This document shows, piece after piece, positions 23,551 through 33,833 of a DNA stretch of 64,000 bases. The position numbers were made by a program, and so were the translations under genes. The number at the start of each line of letters is the position of its first letter. The first letter of the stretch is position 1. Origin of the DNA: Phyto melanocephala (lineage: Eukaryota; Arthropoda; Insecta; Diptera; Rhinophoridae); NCBI GenBank assembly GCA_941918925.1, contig OW799233.1:126070833-126134832 (forward strand), written 5' to 3'. The notes beneath the pieces are model-generated. The model made no database searches and had not been told where the DNA came from. It saw nothing but the letters and a program-made list of their open reading frames with translations.

Positions 23551-24570
23551 AAAATCAAAAAAAATTTCTATGTATGTACATTGTACATATGTATGTTTAA
23601 CATTTACGGTGAAGGCCACTTTAAACGTTTAACTTCTCTTACGCTTAACATGCCTTTTTAATTCACATACTTATTATAACTTAGTTTCGGATAATTCTTT
23701 TGATTGCAAAGAACAAAAGCGTTAACACTCTTTGCATGTTTTAATCAATTTATGCATTATTAAACAATCACAAAAATAGCTTTTGTATTTTGTGCAACAC
23801 TCTATAGCGATTTTATTCATTTATAATTACATCTTTAATTTTATACCACACGCTTATTTAATTCTTGACGACCTTCACACTTTTAAACACTAAATGCAAA
23901 AATGGAAATAAATAAATCACATAATCACACATTTGAACCTGCTCATACAAAAAAACACACACACACACACACATATAAAAAACATAAATGAGGAGTGAAT
24001 CAGTGTGTACAGTGAATGAGTGAATGAATGATTAAATGACTGAATAAGTCGTTTAAATGCAAGTACTTAAAAAATACTTATTAAAAAAAATGCTATAAAC
24101 AAATGTTGCAACAACATTCCACCTGTTTCTTCTCCTGCATCCGTTTAAGTATTTACTAGTGTTTATGTGAGTTGTGTGAGTGTCATTTAAGAAAATAAGC
24201 GGAAATATAGAGTAAAGTAGTTTTAAAACATACACAAATGTAATACGTATGCAGCTACCAGCATTATTGCTACTACATCGCAAAGGTATAATTGTATGTG
24301 CACTGTAAGAGGAATTTAAAATGTAGTTGCATTTAAATAAATCTACTAAATGCATTTAATATAAATATGTGGAAGCAAAAATACAAGCATACAACGCTAG
24401 ACTATTACTTTTGTATTCACAGAGGAAAATTTTTTAATGGAAAAAATCTAGGGAGTATTATAAGGAGAGCCTGCTGAAAAGTTCCGTAGAATAATATAGA
24501 ACTATAACGAATTAAATTTCCCAAAAAACAAATTCTCAACTCTTCATTTGACGCATGAGTCTGGCCAAAC
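23551..24570. other. AT-rich stretch with a (CA)n tract
   Basis: A (CA)n microsatellite lies near 23952-23972, followed by a GAATGAGTGAATGAATGA-type tract near 24013-24045. The minus-strand frame at 24053-24355 has no recognisable domain. Confidence 0.5.
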
Positions 24571-24574
24571 CTTT

Positions 24575-25735
24575 TTATATCCGCCACCAAAAAAAATAAT
24601 GCGGTATATTCATCTTGTCATTCCGTTTGTAACACATCGAAATATCCATTTAAGATCCCATAAAGTAAATATTTTCTGAGTCAAGGTTTTATGACGATCT
24701 AGCTATGTCCATCCGTCTGTCCGTCTGTTGAAGGCACGACAGAGCTTGAACCGAATCTTATACACAAGGTTTCTTTGGTATTGATAATGGGCTAAATCTA
24801 AATATTAGGAAGAGCTTTTAATACAAGAGTAGGTAAAAAAAACCGTGTCCTTCCATCGTCATATAAAATGCAATTGTGTCCAAATGCATTAACGTCATGA
24901 AACTCCAAATATATATTTCCTGAATAAAAACAATATTTTTCCTTGAAAATTGCTTTAATATATGCATTGGGAAAAGATTTATAGATCAAAATGTACGAAA
25001 ATTTATACCACACAGTGTATTTTTCGTTATATTCAAAATTTAAAATGTAATAGAACTGAAAAATTTTGATATATGATCCTGAAATTTTGCGAAATTTTTG
25101 CGCAAATGCTTTACAATAACGGAAAATCAATGCGACACGCCCATCTCACATATAACGTTTTACCTCAAATTCATAAAATTTCTCTATTAATTAAGATTTT
25201 GGAAGAATAATTGACTTTATATTGTAACACCTGTGTTGAATATATTTGCAGAAACTATTTGACACTCTTACTTTTACGCCCACTTTTCACGTACTCTACT
25301 GTTATTGAAATTTAATAGCTCATGAAACTGACAAAATTAGAGGTATGATGATAATGAAGTTTAGTACATATAGCTTTCTAGTCAATGTAATTGTTGTGCC
25401 GGAATATAAAGGTAACACGCCCAATTCAACGCGTACTTCCCAAACAACGCTTTATCTTAAATTCTCTATGGACTATGTTTTTGGAAAAATAAAGGACTTA
25501 ATTGAAATATCTAAGTTGTATTTATTAGCAGAAACTACATTAACACGTTTACTTTAACGCCGACTTTCATTAAAAGACTAAATTTAAGAAAATATTTTAC
25601 TAGTATATCGAAGTTATACAAAGAAAGAGAATATTCAATAGCAATTTATAAATATTGATCTTTAAAATTACGTCAAATTCATGGTGGGTGTAAAAAATTC
25701 GGCACAGTCGAATATAGTGCGGTTAGTTTTCTTTA
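24575..25735 (-). mobile_element. mini-me-like repeat, copy D (without the mariner insert)
   Basis: It runs from TTATATCCGCCACCAAAAAA through TCCATCCGTCTGTCCGTCTG and GCCCACTTT modules to GGTGGGTGTAAAAAATTCGG and CACAGTCGAATATAGTG. It is more diverged than B and C. At 25615-25618 it has TATA where B and C carry the internally deleted mariner, which defines the empty site. The minus-strand frame at 24798-25130 is part of this repeat and not a gene. Confidence 0.7.
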
Positions 25736-25739
25736 GTTT

Positions 25740-26237
25740 GAAACATTTTTTTAACATATTAAGCACTTAGTTAGAGACTTACAATTTTAGGAAGCCTTCG
25801 AGAGTTTAGTTGGCTACAAACACCTAAAAAAAAGAAAACCGGAAAGGATATTAAAGGAAAATTATTCGAATATGTTGCTATACACATTACATTTAGAACA
25901 CATGTGATCCATTAATACAGTAAAATCTTTTTTTACACGATTCTGAAATAACACGGTTCTTCAAGAAGAAATTTTTATTTTTTTTACACGTTCTTTCTGA
26001 TTTAGCACGAGTTCCAAAAACAATTTTAATTTTTAACATTATTATCTGCAGTGTTGGATCATCCAAATGGCAAATGTACTTCACGGCTTGTTTACTTTAA
26101 GGGAGATACCCTTTTTATTTAACATATCAGTTTGTTGATAACGCAAAATATAATTTCAATAAAGTTCTAAAGTTAATAAATCTGTGAAATTTTTAAATTA
26201 CATAGACGTAATTGTTAATAACTTTTCAAAAGGTAAC
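25740..26237. other. stretch without a supported gene
   Basis: Near 25918 CAGTAAAATC followed by TTACACGATTC and AACACGGTTC looks like one end of a pogo/Tigger-type element, but I found no matching second end. Confidence 0.35.
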
Positions 26238-26255
26238 ATTTTGTTAGATTTTTAT

Positions 26256-26800
26256 TTATTTGGTTGTTGGGTTTAAGCTGGTTTATATGCATTTCACTGG
26301 TGCTTATGCCAGATCATCAGTAAACCTTTACCCAAATTCTTGAAAAAGTTTAAAATTTTTATAAGTTATATTTTTAAATTCTCATTAACAAAATGAGAAT
26401 TCAAAAATAAAACAAAAAAACTATAAAAAACTTTTTCAAAAACCCAACCAACAATTTTTCAATTTTAATTTATTTTATTTTTCTAATCCCTTTAGCATTT
26501 GGCTAACCGTTGGTTAACACTAAATGCTTATAAGGGCAACCGAAAAATAAAATCTTTATTTTAGTTAATTTACTAAATTTTTTTTTATAGTTTTTTTGTT
26601 TTATTTTTGAATTCTCATTTTGTTAATGAGAATTTAAAAATATAACTTATAAAAATTTTAAACTTTTTCAAGAATTTGGGTAAAGGTTTACTGATGATCT
26701 GGCATAAGCACCAGTGAAATGCATATAAACCAGCTTAAACCCAACAACCAAATAAATATAATTGAAAAATTATGGGAGCATATCCCAAAAAATTTAGTAA
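26256..26800. mobile_element. foldback element with 177-bp near-perfect inverted arms
   Basis: The arm at 26254-26430 is repeated inverted at 26581-26757 with no difference seen by eye. It includes AAGCTGGTTTATATGCATTT and GAATTCTCATTTTGTTAATG in complement. The direct repeat ATTTTGTTAGATTTTTAT flanks the unit at 26238-26255 and 26801-26818. TTACTAAATTTTTT at 26567 and its complement at 26787-26800 bracket the right half. No coding sequence. The 18-bp flank is longer than normal for cut-and-paste MITEs. Confidence 0.8.
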
Positions 26801-26828
26801 ATTTTGTTAGATTTTTATCTTAGAAAAT

Positions 26829-26866
26829 AATTTATTTATTTATTTATTTTATTTATTTAATCAATA
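26829..26866 (-). repeat. (TAAA)n 3' tail of the retrotransposon
   Basis: TTTATTTATTTATTT on the plus strand is a TAAA-type tail at the 3' end of the minus-strand element. Tandem rather than pure poly(A) tails are usual in CR1-like and some jockey-like families. Confidence 0.7.
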
Positions 26867-27112
26867 CAGTACAACAAGAACTAGTCTTATATAAAAGTAC
26901 TGGGGAGATAGTGGCACAATATGATTTTTGTTATTAAAAAGAAAATTAAATTAGACAAAATTGAGAAAATAAAAATATTAAACGATATTTCAAAAATTAC
27001 AAAATTATGATGTTTAAATTAAATAAAAAGAAAGCAAATAATATTACTAACATCAAATAAATATAAGTTAACACATTAAATATGTAAGAGTTATATATAA
27101 TTAGTTTTTTTG

Positions 27113-27385
27113 TTACCCTAAATGATTAAATATCGCAATTTTGAAATGCTTTGCATTGCTAATGATTTGAATATTAGGGGGAAGTTGGCGCCAAAGATTA
27201 ATAGCGTTGAAGAAAAAATGTCTTTTCGATATATCTTTTCTTATGCGAAAGGTATTAACCCTCTTACCTCGGTCAGACCTTGAAAATATTATTCTATTGT
27301 ATAGGTATTCAGGCTGTTTATTGTAAATTAATTTATGAAAAAATAATAATGTTCGAAGCTTTAATAGGCCATCAAATGATATAAT
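27113..27385 (-). pseudogene. last 90 codons of ORF2, beyond an in-frame TGA
   Basis: Directly after the TGA at 27386-27388 the same frame stays open for 90 codons to TAA at 27113-27115. It reads IISFDGLLKLRTLLFFHKLI at its start and later FFFNAINLWRQLPPNIQ and FKIAIFNHLG. The LW..LP..I and FK..I..HL pattern is the usual C-terminus of this kind of ORF2. The TGA is therefore a nonsense mutation, or was read through, rather than the natural end. Confidence 0.85.
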
Positions 27386-29971
27386 TCATATTTGTCTAGA
27401 GTACTGTGAGATTCTGCTTCGCCTACTGCGGCCAAACACATATCTGGCAATATTATTGTATGTTACATTAAGCCTTTTCATACTTAAAGTATCACAGTTA
27501 GCAAATAGTTCACAACCGTACAAGAGCGTAGGCAATAAATATGTTCTAGCAAGTAACATTCGAATGTCAAAAGGTGTGTAATGTTGCGATATCCAAAGGT
27601 CTCTCAACATCGCATATGTCTTACCACATATAACATTAATGTGATTAGTCCAGTCTAATTTCCTATTAAATATTACTCCTAAATTTTTGGCAGTTTCGTC
27701 TATTGTGATTATGGAGTCTCCGATCAGTATTGGTGGCAAAATATTTTGCACTGATTCGGTTTTTCCAATTATCATAGCTTTCGATTTCCTGGCATTCAAG
27801 GAAAGTCCATTGGCTGAAGCCCATTTTCTAACACTATCTAGGTCATTGTTGATCCGGCCAATGCAATTATTAATATCAGATGGTTCACAACTTATAAAAA
27901 GTTGTACATCATCTGCGTACATATGCATTCCACAAGAACTGAGTCGAGAAGGTAAATCATTAGAATATAATACATATAATAGCGGACCAAGTATGGAACC
28001 CTGTGGTACACCTCTCGGAGTTGAGCAACTATAGGACTGATCAGTTCCATGATACACAGATTGGCTTCTATCACACAGATATGACGAAATCATCTTTATG
28101 GCGGTAGCCGAAAAATGGAACATATGCCTAAGTTTTTGACAGAGAATCAAATGGTCTACTGTATCAAATGCTTTAGAATGATCAAGCAAAATTAAAAATG
28201 ATATCATACTGTTGTCCACGTTTGCTCTAAGCTCTTCAGAGACTTCAATTAAGGCAGTAATGCAACTGTGTTTAGGTCTAAAACCAGATTGCTTGTCGGT
28301 AAGCAGGGAATTTTCATGTAAAAATTGGCTCATTTGAGTGTGGATTAAACGTTCGAAAGCTTTAGATAAAAAGGGTAATATAGCTATCGGTCGATATGTG
28401 TTATCAGCTTTCGGTATAGGAACAATCTTTGCGTGTTTCCACGCTGATGGAAAAGTAGACGTAGTAACAATATTGTTGAAAAAATGTGTTATATGTAGGA
28501 GAGTATAAGTAATTATTAACTTTACGAACTTCGGGTGGATTCCATCGTATCCCACAGACTGGGATTTAATACTTAAAATTGAACCTAGAACGTCTTCTTG
28601 AGTGAAGTGAATGAAATTAAAGCATAGTGTATCATTGAAATTATGATTGCTGACATCCATGGTATTAGTAGAATTATCATAAAAATTAGGATCCACTTCT
28701 GGCATTGGAATATTGGTAAATTCATAATTCAGTTTATTAATATCAATCGTATTATCATTTTCGGCACTACAATTAACAATTCCCATATTCCGAATTTCCC
28801 TCCACTTCTTCCTCGAGCAAATAGCCGATTCGAACTTTTCCTTACAAAATAATGACTTTGAAGATCTAATTTTCGAATTAACTTTTCTTCTGGCGTCTTT
28901 AAAAGCATTATGGAGCTCAGTAGTTTTAAATCGCTTCCATCTCTCATATGCTATGTTTCTTTCCGTGATCAGTGTTTTAATCTCATTTGAAAACCATGGT
29001 TTACCATTACGTAATTTACTTGTCTTTATTGGAACGTATTTATCATATAAATAAAGAATATTATTCTGCAAGAAAGTTAATTGCTCATCTACGGTCGGCA
29101 TAAGGAAGATTTGGTTCCAAGAAATGGTCGACAATTCAGTTTCCAATGATTGGGAATCTATATTCCTAAAGTCTCTAAACGTTATTTCCCGTGTCTGTTC
29201 TTGAGATTTTATATTATAGTCATAAGACAAAAAAATCATGTCATGTTTTGAGAACATGGACGCGGAGAGCTGATCAAAGAGCAACAGTTTTGAAAGGTTA
29301 TTAATGAAATAAAGGTCGAGTAGAGTACTTGAAGTCCGTGTAAAGTGAGTTGCTAAAGAACTATTAACTAGCGTCAAGCCAATGGCATTCATATCCATAA
29401 TCAAATTTCTGTCAGCTAATATGTTTTCGTTGAAATCTCCAGTAATAATAACGTCAGTATAACCAAGAGTAAGCGTTGTCAGCTTGCTCAGTAGTGGGTT
29501 GAAATCAGTATCCTTATTAGGTTTATAAATTGAACCAATTAAAAGATTCTGATTATTGTTATTAAATATTTCGAGAAACAGATACTCGATTTTTTCATCT
29601 GGAAGAGACTTACATTTAAGTTTACAGGTAATTGATGATTTTGCATAGATAGCTGCACCTCCACCATTTGAGTACCTATCGGCTCGGAAAAGACGATAAC
29701 CATTTAACCCATAAATACTATCTTGTATTTCTGGATAAAACCAAGATTCCGAAATACACAGAATGTCAATACCGGATTCTTCGAAAATATATCGAAATTC
29801 ATCCATTTTGTTGTTCAAGCTTTGAGCATTGATATGGCAAATATTAAGACCAGAAGTTCTTCTGGAAAGAATTCTGGTCATAGTGTATAAATTTTCTTTG
29901 GAGCCACCTATCCTATTATCATATTGTAAAACCATTGTAACAAACAAAGTTCCTATTAGCAATGCAAGCAT
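27386..29971 (-). CDS. retrotransposon ORF2: endonuclease-reverse transcriptase
   Basis: The protein of 861 residues nicks target DNA and copies the element's RNA at the nick. Endonuclease, about residues 40-250: CHINAQSL (46-53), CISESWF (72-78, the metal-binding Glu), YRLFRADR (92-99), GDFN (178-181) and SKHD (241-244). In the last motif Lys stands where the usual SDH motif has Asp, but the His is present. Reverse transcriptase, about 470-800: VPIPKADNTYRPIA, LDHSKAFD (596-603), RGVPQGSILGPLLY and YADD (685-688), so the catalytic Asp residues are intact. The assigned Met starts a hydrophobic stretch; MTRILSRRTSG at residue 31 is an equally likely start. ORF1 ends 215 bp upstream. The reading frame has no other break until the TGA. 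Confidence 0.93.
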   Translation of the reverse strand: MLALLIGTLFVTMVLQYDNRIGGSKENLYTMTRILSRRTSGLNICHINAQSLNNKMDEFRYIFEESGIDILCISESWFYPEIQDSIYGLNGYRLFRADRYSNGGGAAIYAKSSITCKLKCKSLPDEKIEYLFLEIFNNNNQNLLIGSIYKPNKDTDFNPLLSKLTTLTLGYTDVIITGDFNENILADRNLIMDMNAIGLTLVNSSLATHFTRTSSTLLDLYFINNLSKLLLFDQLSASMFSKHDMIFLSYDYNIKSQEQTREITFRDFRNIDSQSLETELSTISWNQIFLMPTVDEQLTFLQNNILYLYDKYVPIKTSKLRNGKPWFSNEIKTLITERNIAYERWKRFKTTELHNAFKDARRKVNSKIRSSKSLFCKEKFESAICSRKKWREIRNMGIVNCSAENDNTIDINKLNYEFTNIPMPEVDPNFYDNSTNTMDVSNHNFNDTLCFNFIHFTQEDVLGSILSIKSQSVGYDGIHPKFVKLIITYTLLHITHFFNNIVTTSTFPSAWKHAKIVPIPKADNTYRPIAILPFLSKAFERLIHTQMSQFLHENSLLTDKQSGFRPKHSCITALIEVSEELRANVDNSMISFLILLDHSKAFDTVDHLILCQKLRHMFHFSATAIKMISSYLCDRSQSVYHGTDQSYSCSTPRGVPQGSILGPLLYVLYSNDLPSRLSSCGMHMYADDVQLFISCEPSDINNCIGRINNDLDSVRKWASANGLSLNARKSKAMIIGKTESVQNILPPILIGDSIITIDETAKNLGVIFNRKLDWTNHINVICGKTYAMLRDLWISQHYTPFDIRMLLARTYLLPTLLYGCELFANCDTLSMKRLNVTYNNIARYVFGRSRRSRISQYSRQI

Positions 29972-30186
29972 TTATATCAATATTGTTATTTTTAACAAGT
30001 AAATATAAACTGAAAAAGATAAAATTACATCTAAAAAGTTTCATGAAATATTTAAGTATATTTGCTATATGACGTTTTAAATTGTGTACTATGGCCCGAA
30101 ATTTGCAATATAGTGTAATGGGAAATTTAATTTCAAAAAGTTTTACGGAAAAAAAGAAAAATACAATATAGCAATAATTAAAAAGG

Positions 30187-30783
30187 TTATAAACTTTCAT
30201 GAAATGTATTATCCTGGATACCGTATCTGCTTCCAATATCAGAGCGTTGAATAGGAAATAACTCTTTTAGAGTATTAATTTCATAAATGCATGTAGGTTC
30301 ATCATTTCCAATCTGTCGTATGTATACAAGGCCTCGGTTTGTGAAAGCAGCTGATATTATACCATCTTTTTTTAATCGATGGGCTTGCAGAAATATATGG
30401 TGGTTATTGGGTGTAAGATTTTCATTCACAAAAAAAGGAACCGAGCTATCAAAACCAATTAGATTTAAACGTAATAAATCTTTTCGATGCTTAATAAAAT
30501 TAGTTATTGACTTCAAAACAAAATTTCTTTCATACGGACATTGAAATTTGACAATAATCGCAGCATCTGAGGGTTTTATATTGTTATTTCTTTTATTAGT
30601 GCGGTTGTTATTATTTATTTTAACACGAAAAATGTTTTTTATATTCGGAGGGGAAATTTTTACGGCTTCACATATTTTAAGATAAAAATTATGAAGGTTT
30701 TCATTTGGTTGAGAAGGTACATTCGTTATTCTTATATCATGTGCTACTATCGAGTTATCATGTTTCCTAGCACAATTTTTCAA
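30187..30783 (-). CDS. retrotransposon ORF1, FP-like C-terminal part
   Basis: About 199 residues remain. The pattern DIRITNVPSQPNENLHNFY, AAIIVKFQCPYERN, FVNENLTPNNHHIFLQAHRL and NRGLVYIRQIG matches the C-terminal domain shared by insect non-LTR ORF1 proteins and baculovirus FP-like proteins, which binds RNA or acts as a chaperone. The frame is open back to about 30813 but has no ATG; the track start is a TTG. Upstream, in another frame, a Lys/Asn-rich stretch (about 30965-30780) could be the original N-terminus, shifted by the 16-T run at 30850-30865. I see no zinc finger. ORF1 is probably broken or shortened. Confidence 0.75.
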   Translation of the reverse strand: MKNCARKHDNSIVAHDIRITNVPSQPNENLHNFYLKICEAVKISPPNIKNIFRVKINNNNRTNKRNNNIKPSDAAIIVKFQCPYERNFVLKSITNFIKHRKDLLRLNLIGFDSSVPFFVNENLTPNNHHIFLQAHRLKKDGIISAAFTNRGLVYIRQIGNDEPTCIYEINTLKELFPIQRSDIGSRYGIQDNTFHESL

Positions 30784-31018
30784 ATAAATGATTTCGTTCT
30801 TGTAAAACGATTGTTATCAACTAGCGATGAGTAGCTGTACTCCTGTTTCCTATTTTTTTTTTTTTTGTACTTTAACTTTAACTTAAACTGTAAACTTAAT
30901 TTATTTTCTTGTAATAAATTTGAATTGTTTTTTTTTTTATTATTCTTAATGGAGTTTAATATCACTTTTTTGCACCGTTTTTTTAAAAAAATATTTGAAT
31001 TTTTTTCATTTTACACGT

Positions 31019-31640
31019 ATACTAAAGTTTTTCCGCGTGGCGGCCTGCGGCCGTGCTTACGGGTTTTCGTCTTCAGTTGAACGCGGCAGGTGGCTTCGCT
31101 GAATAAAATTTTCCTGCGTGCGTCACAAGAATAAAAAAATGTCTTTTCCCGGAAACACTAAAGTAAAGTTTTGGAATCTGGCTTCTCATACTAAAGTTTT
31201 TCTACGTTGCGGCCTGCGGCCGTGCTTACGGGTTTTCTCCTCCAGTTAGACGCGGCAGGTGGCTTCGCTGAATAAAGTTTTCCTGCGTTCGTCACAAGAA
31301 TAAAAAAATGTCTTTCCCGGAAACACTAAAGTAAAGTATTGGAATCTGGCTTCGCATACTTAAGTTTTTCTGCGTTGCGGCCTGCGGCCGTGCTTACGGG
31401 TTTTCTCCTTCAGTTGAACGCGGCAGGTGGCTTCGCTGAATAAAGTCTTCCTGCGTGCGTCACAAGAATAAAAAAATGTCTTTTCTTGGAAACAGTAAAG
31501 TTAAGTATTGAAATCTGGCCTCGCATACTAAAGTTTTTCCGCGTGGCGGCCTGCGGCCGTGCTTACGGGGTTTCTCCTCTAGTTGGACGCGGCAGGTGGC
31601 TTCGCTGAATAAAGCTTTCCTGCGTGCGTCACAAGAATAA
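31019..31640 (-). repeat. 3.7 tandem copies of a GC-rich 169-bp unit, candidate 5' promoter monomers
   Basis: Units start at 31021, 31190, 31358 and 31527, a period of 168-169 bp, each opening ACTAAAGTTTTTC or ACTTAAGTTTTTC. The fourth is cut after 114 bp. Each contains GCGGCCTGCGGCCGTGCTTA and CGCGGCAGGTGGCTTCGCTG, far richer in GC and CpG than the surrounding DNA. The units differ at only a few positions. The array sits just upstream of ORF1 of the minus-strand retrotransposon and stops abruptly at 31640, in the position of a 5' untranslated region. In mouse L1 and some insect elements such 5' repeats carry promoters; that role here is inferred. Confidence 0.8.
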
Positions 31641-31741
31641 TAATTAATTAATTATAAAAATAAGAAAAGTATTAATCAATGTAAAATGCAAAAGTTCTCC
31701 AAAACTGAAATGAGAGATAAAGCCATTTTCTAATATTGCTA

Positions 31742-31853
31742 ATGTGAGATAAGGCCATGATGGCTTTACCTCTCATTCAAATTAAAAAAAAATAAAAAAG
31801 GTTTTATCTCTCTATTGAATGAGAGATAAAGCCATCATGGCCTTATCTCACAT
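31742..31853. repeat. 39-bp inverted repeat with 34-bp spacer
   Basis: ATGTGAGATAAGGCCATGAT at 31742 pairs with 31815-31853 over 39 bp with one mismatch. Part of the same motif, TGAGAGATAAAGCCAT, also occurs at about 31710. The core AAGCCATCATGGCCTT is itself nearly palindromic. It lies 100 bp outside the retrotransposon 5' end. It may be a tiny foldback element; no duplicated flank is clear. Confidence 0.75.
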
Positions 31854-31854
31854 G

Positions 31855-33257
31855 GTATTAAAGCACCCCCCCCTGTAAAAAAGATTTTACTATTTTTTAA
31901 TGAAAATACTGTCTTATTAATTTCTTTTGCTTTTTTTAATCATTTTTTGTTCAAATATATTTTTGGATTTCTTATTGAGGAACGGTGCTCGACAAGATGT
32001 TTTACAACAATTGTCAAATATTGAAATAACATGCATATTCTTAAACAATTTAGTATTAGCCCATCTTGTGTTCGTTGTTAGGAAAACCATTAATTGTTAG
32101 TTCTAGTTAAATACATTTTTCCAATAATTTGGTTTTTATTTTTTATTAGTGTATAGTGACAAGTAGTAGCAGTGCCGATATTGTAGGAAAGAAATATTTT
32201 TTTTCCGAATTAAATATATTTGAAATTTAATAGGTCTAAAAAGACTCATGTGTTACGAATGTGAAAATCAAAACATGTGTAAGACGAAGTGTTGGATAAT
32301 TTGCGAGGCAATGCAGAATCTTTCAATTAAGATTGATAACTATATTGAAATTTCCTTTAGTTCCAAGCCTAAATAAATTATTTAAAATAAAAATTATAAT
32401 TTTTTAATGACTTTTTATTTACCCCTCGTATTAATACCCTACATATGTTTATTTGCGTGTTTGCAAGTAGTAAAAAACGAGCGATTTTTAACGTATTAAT
32501 TACATGTGTATACACAATAGCAGTTTGAATTTATATCTCTTTAACAGTGTGTGTGTGTGTATTTGCACATGACATTTCTTTTCTTACTCTCTAAGTGACA
32601 TTACAATCAGAGAAAATTAAATTGGGATTTAAGGATTTCACTTGTAAAAATAACAATGTAAACACAATTATAGGAAACAACTAAGAAAGTGTAAATGAGG
32701 TAAGTAGATCCTCTTCTCCTTTTAATACGTTATTAACTTAAGTAGATTTATATAGCTTAAAATGGAAAACGCTAAAAAGCCCAAAGAATTGAAACGAAAA
32801 AAATTATATAAAATACGAATTACAGAAAAACTTTTGATATCGATAATGATAAAATAAAGTACAAAAAATTCGACAAACAGGTTCATTAAAAAAATTTAAG
32901 AAATAAGTACGCAATACAAAGATCATTTAATTATAAAATACAGTTTAAATTTAAAAGAGTCTAAAGCTTATTATTATTTATTTTTTAGAAAATAGTATCC
33001 CAAATAAGTATATCTTTTATTTAAAAAAAAATATTTTTTTTTAATGTTTTGTGAATTTTTTCCATTAAATATAGTCAAAACATATAAAATTAGATTAAAC
33101 TTAAGATTATTTAAAATAAAGAAAAATTTTAAACAAAAACTTATTGTTAGGGCCTTAAATGGCTACGTTTAAGTGGTCCGTCAACTTTGTCAAATCTTTG
33201 CCTAATAAAAATATTTCTTTGGCAATAATTTCTACATTGCTAATGTGCGATTAAAAA
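31855..33257. other. AT-rich stretch without a supported gene
   Basis: It contains a short C-run near 31864-31872 and a (TG)n tract near 32546-32562. No coding signal was recognised. Confidence 0.5.
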
Positions 33258-33259
33258 TA

Positions 33260-33833
33260 CAGTGGGGCCTCGATTATCCGTGATACGATTAACCGAACCC
33301 GTCGATTATCGGGAAAAGAAAATTTTTAGTAATTTCTATAAGGTAAATTTTTCTGCATTGATTAACCGTGATTTCCTCTATTATCTGGAATTCTAAGGTT
33401 TTTTTATTGCTTTTGAACAATTAAAACGCCTTTTTCAAAAATTTTAATTTTTTTCTTTATGTTATTAAAAACCTTTAAGGCTCTATATATATTTTTCTGA
33501 ATAAATGATCCACAAACAAATTTAAAAAGTGTAAAAGTAAATTGTTTTCAATTAATTAATTAAATTAATCTGCAGCGATTTACCGTGATTTCTTCTATTA
33601 TTCGGAATTCCTAGGTTTTTTTTTTATTACTTTTTAACAATTAAAATTCTTTTTTTTCCAAAATTAAATTAAACACTTTTAAAGCTCCTTATATATATTT
33701 TTCTGATTAAATGAATTACATATAAATAAAAAAAATTAAAATTAAATTGTTTTCAATTAACTCGAAAAATCGATTATTCGGAATGCTTTCGATCCCGACC
33801 AGTACGATAATACGGATACTACAACTAAATCTA
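33260..33833. mobile_element. pogo/Tigger-type MITE
   Basis: The left end is CAGTGGGGCCTCGATTATCC after TA. Near the right end, the complement reads ATCCGTATTATCGTACTGG, then ATCGAAAGCATTCCGAATAA. This matches the internal sequence next to the left end of the element at 47376 (CCGAAAGCATTCTTAATAA), so both ends belong to one family. ACCGTGATTTC.TCTATTAT occurs twice (33366 and 33588). There is no transposase. Confidence 0.65.

Larger units (their letters stand above)
26829..31640 (-). mobile_element. non-LTR retrotransposon, nearly complete (EN/RT type, CR1/jockey-group-like)
   Basis: Reading on the minus strand: a GC-rich tandem array (31640-31019), a short A-rich leader, an FP-like ORF1 (30783-30187), ORF2 with apurinic-type endonuclease and reverse transcriptase (29971-27113 including one stop), about 250 bp of 3' untranslated DNA and a (TAAA)n tail. 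There is no RNase H domain. I place it in the broad CR1/L2/jockey-like assemblage on ORF order and tail; the exact clade is not decided. No convincing target duplication was found, because both flanks are AT-rich. Confidence 0.85.

Noticed and set aside
23446..23661. Plus-strand ORF of 71 codons
   Set aside because: Antisense to a mariner transposase fragment and running into simple sequence.
24798..25130. Minus-strand ORF of 110 codons
   Set aside because: Lies entirely in mini-me-like copy D; not conserved as a frame in copies B or C.
26829..31640. LTR retrotransposon or retrovirus
   Set aside because: No long terminal repeats, protease, integrase or RNase H; APE-type endonuclease precedes the RT, which is diagnostic for non-LTR elements.
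31019..31640. CRISPR-like array
   Set aside because: Units are contiguous 169-bp tandem repeats without unique spacers, in eukaryotic DNA.
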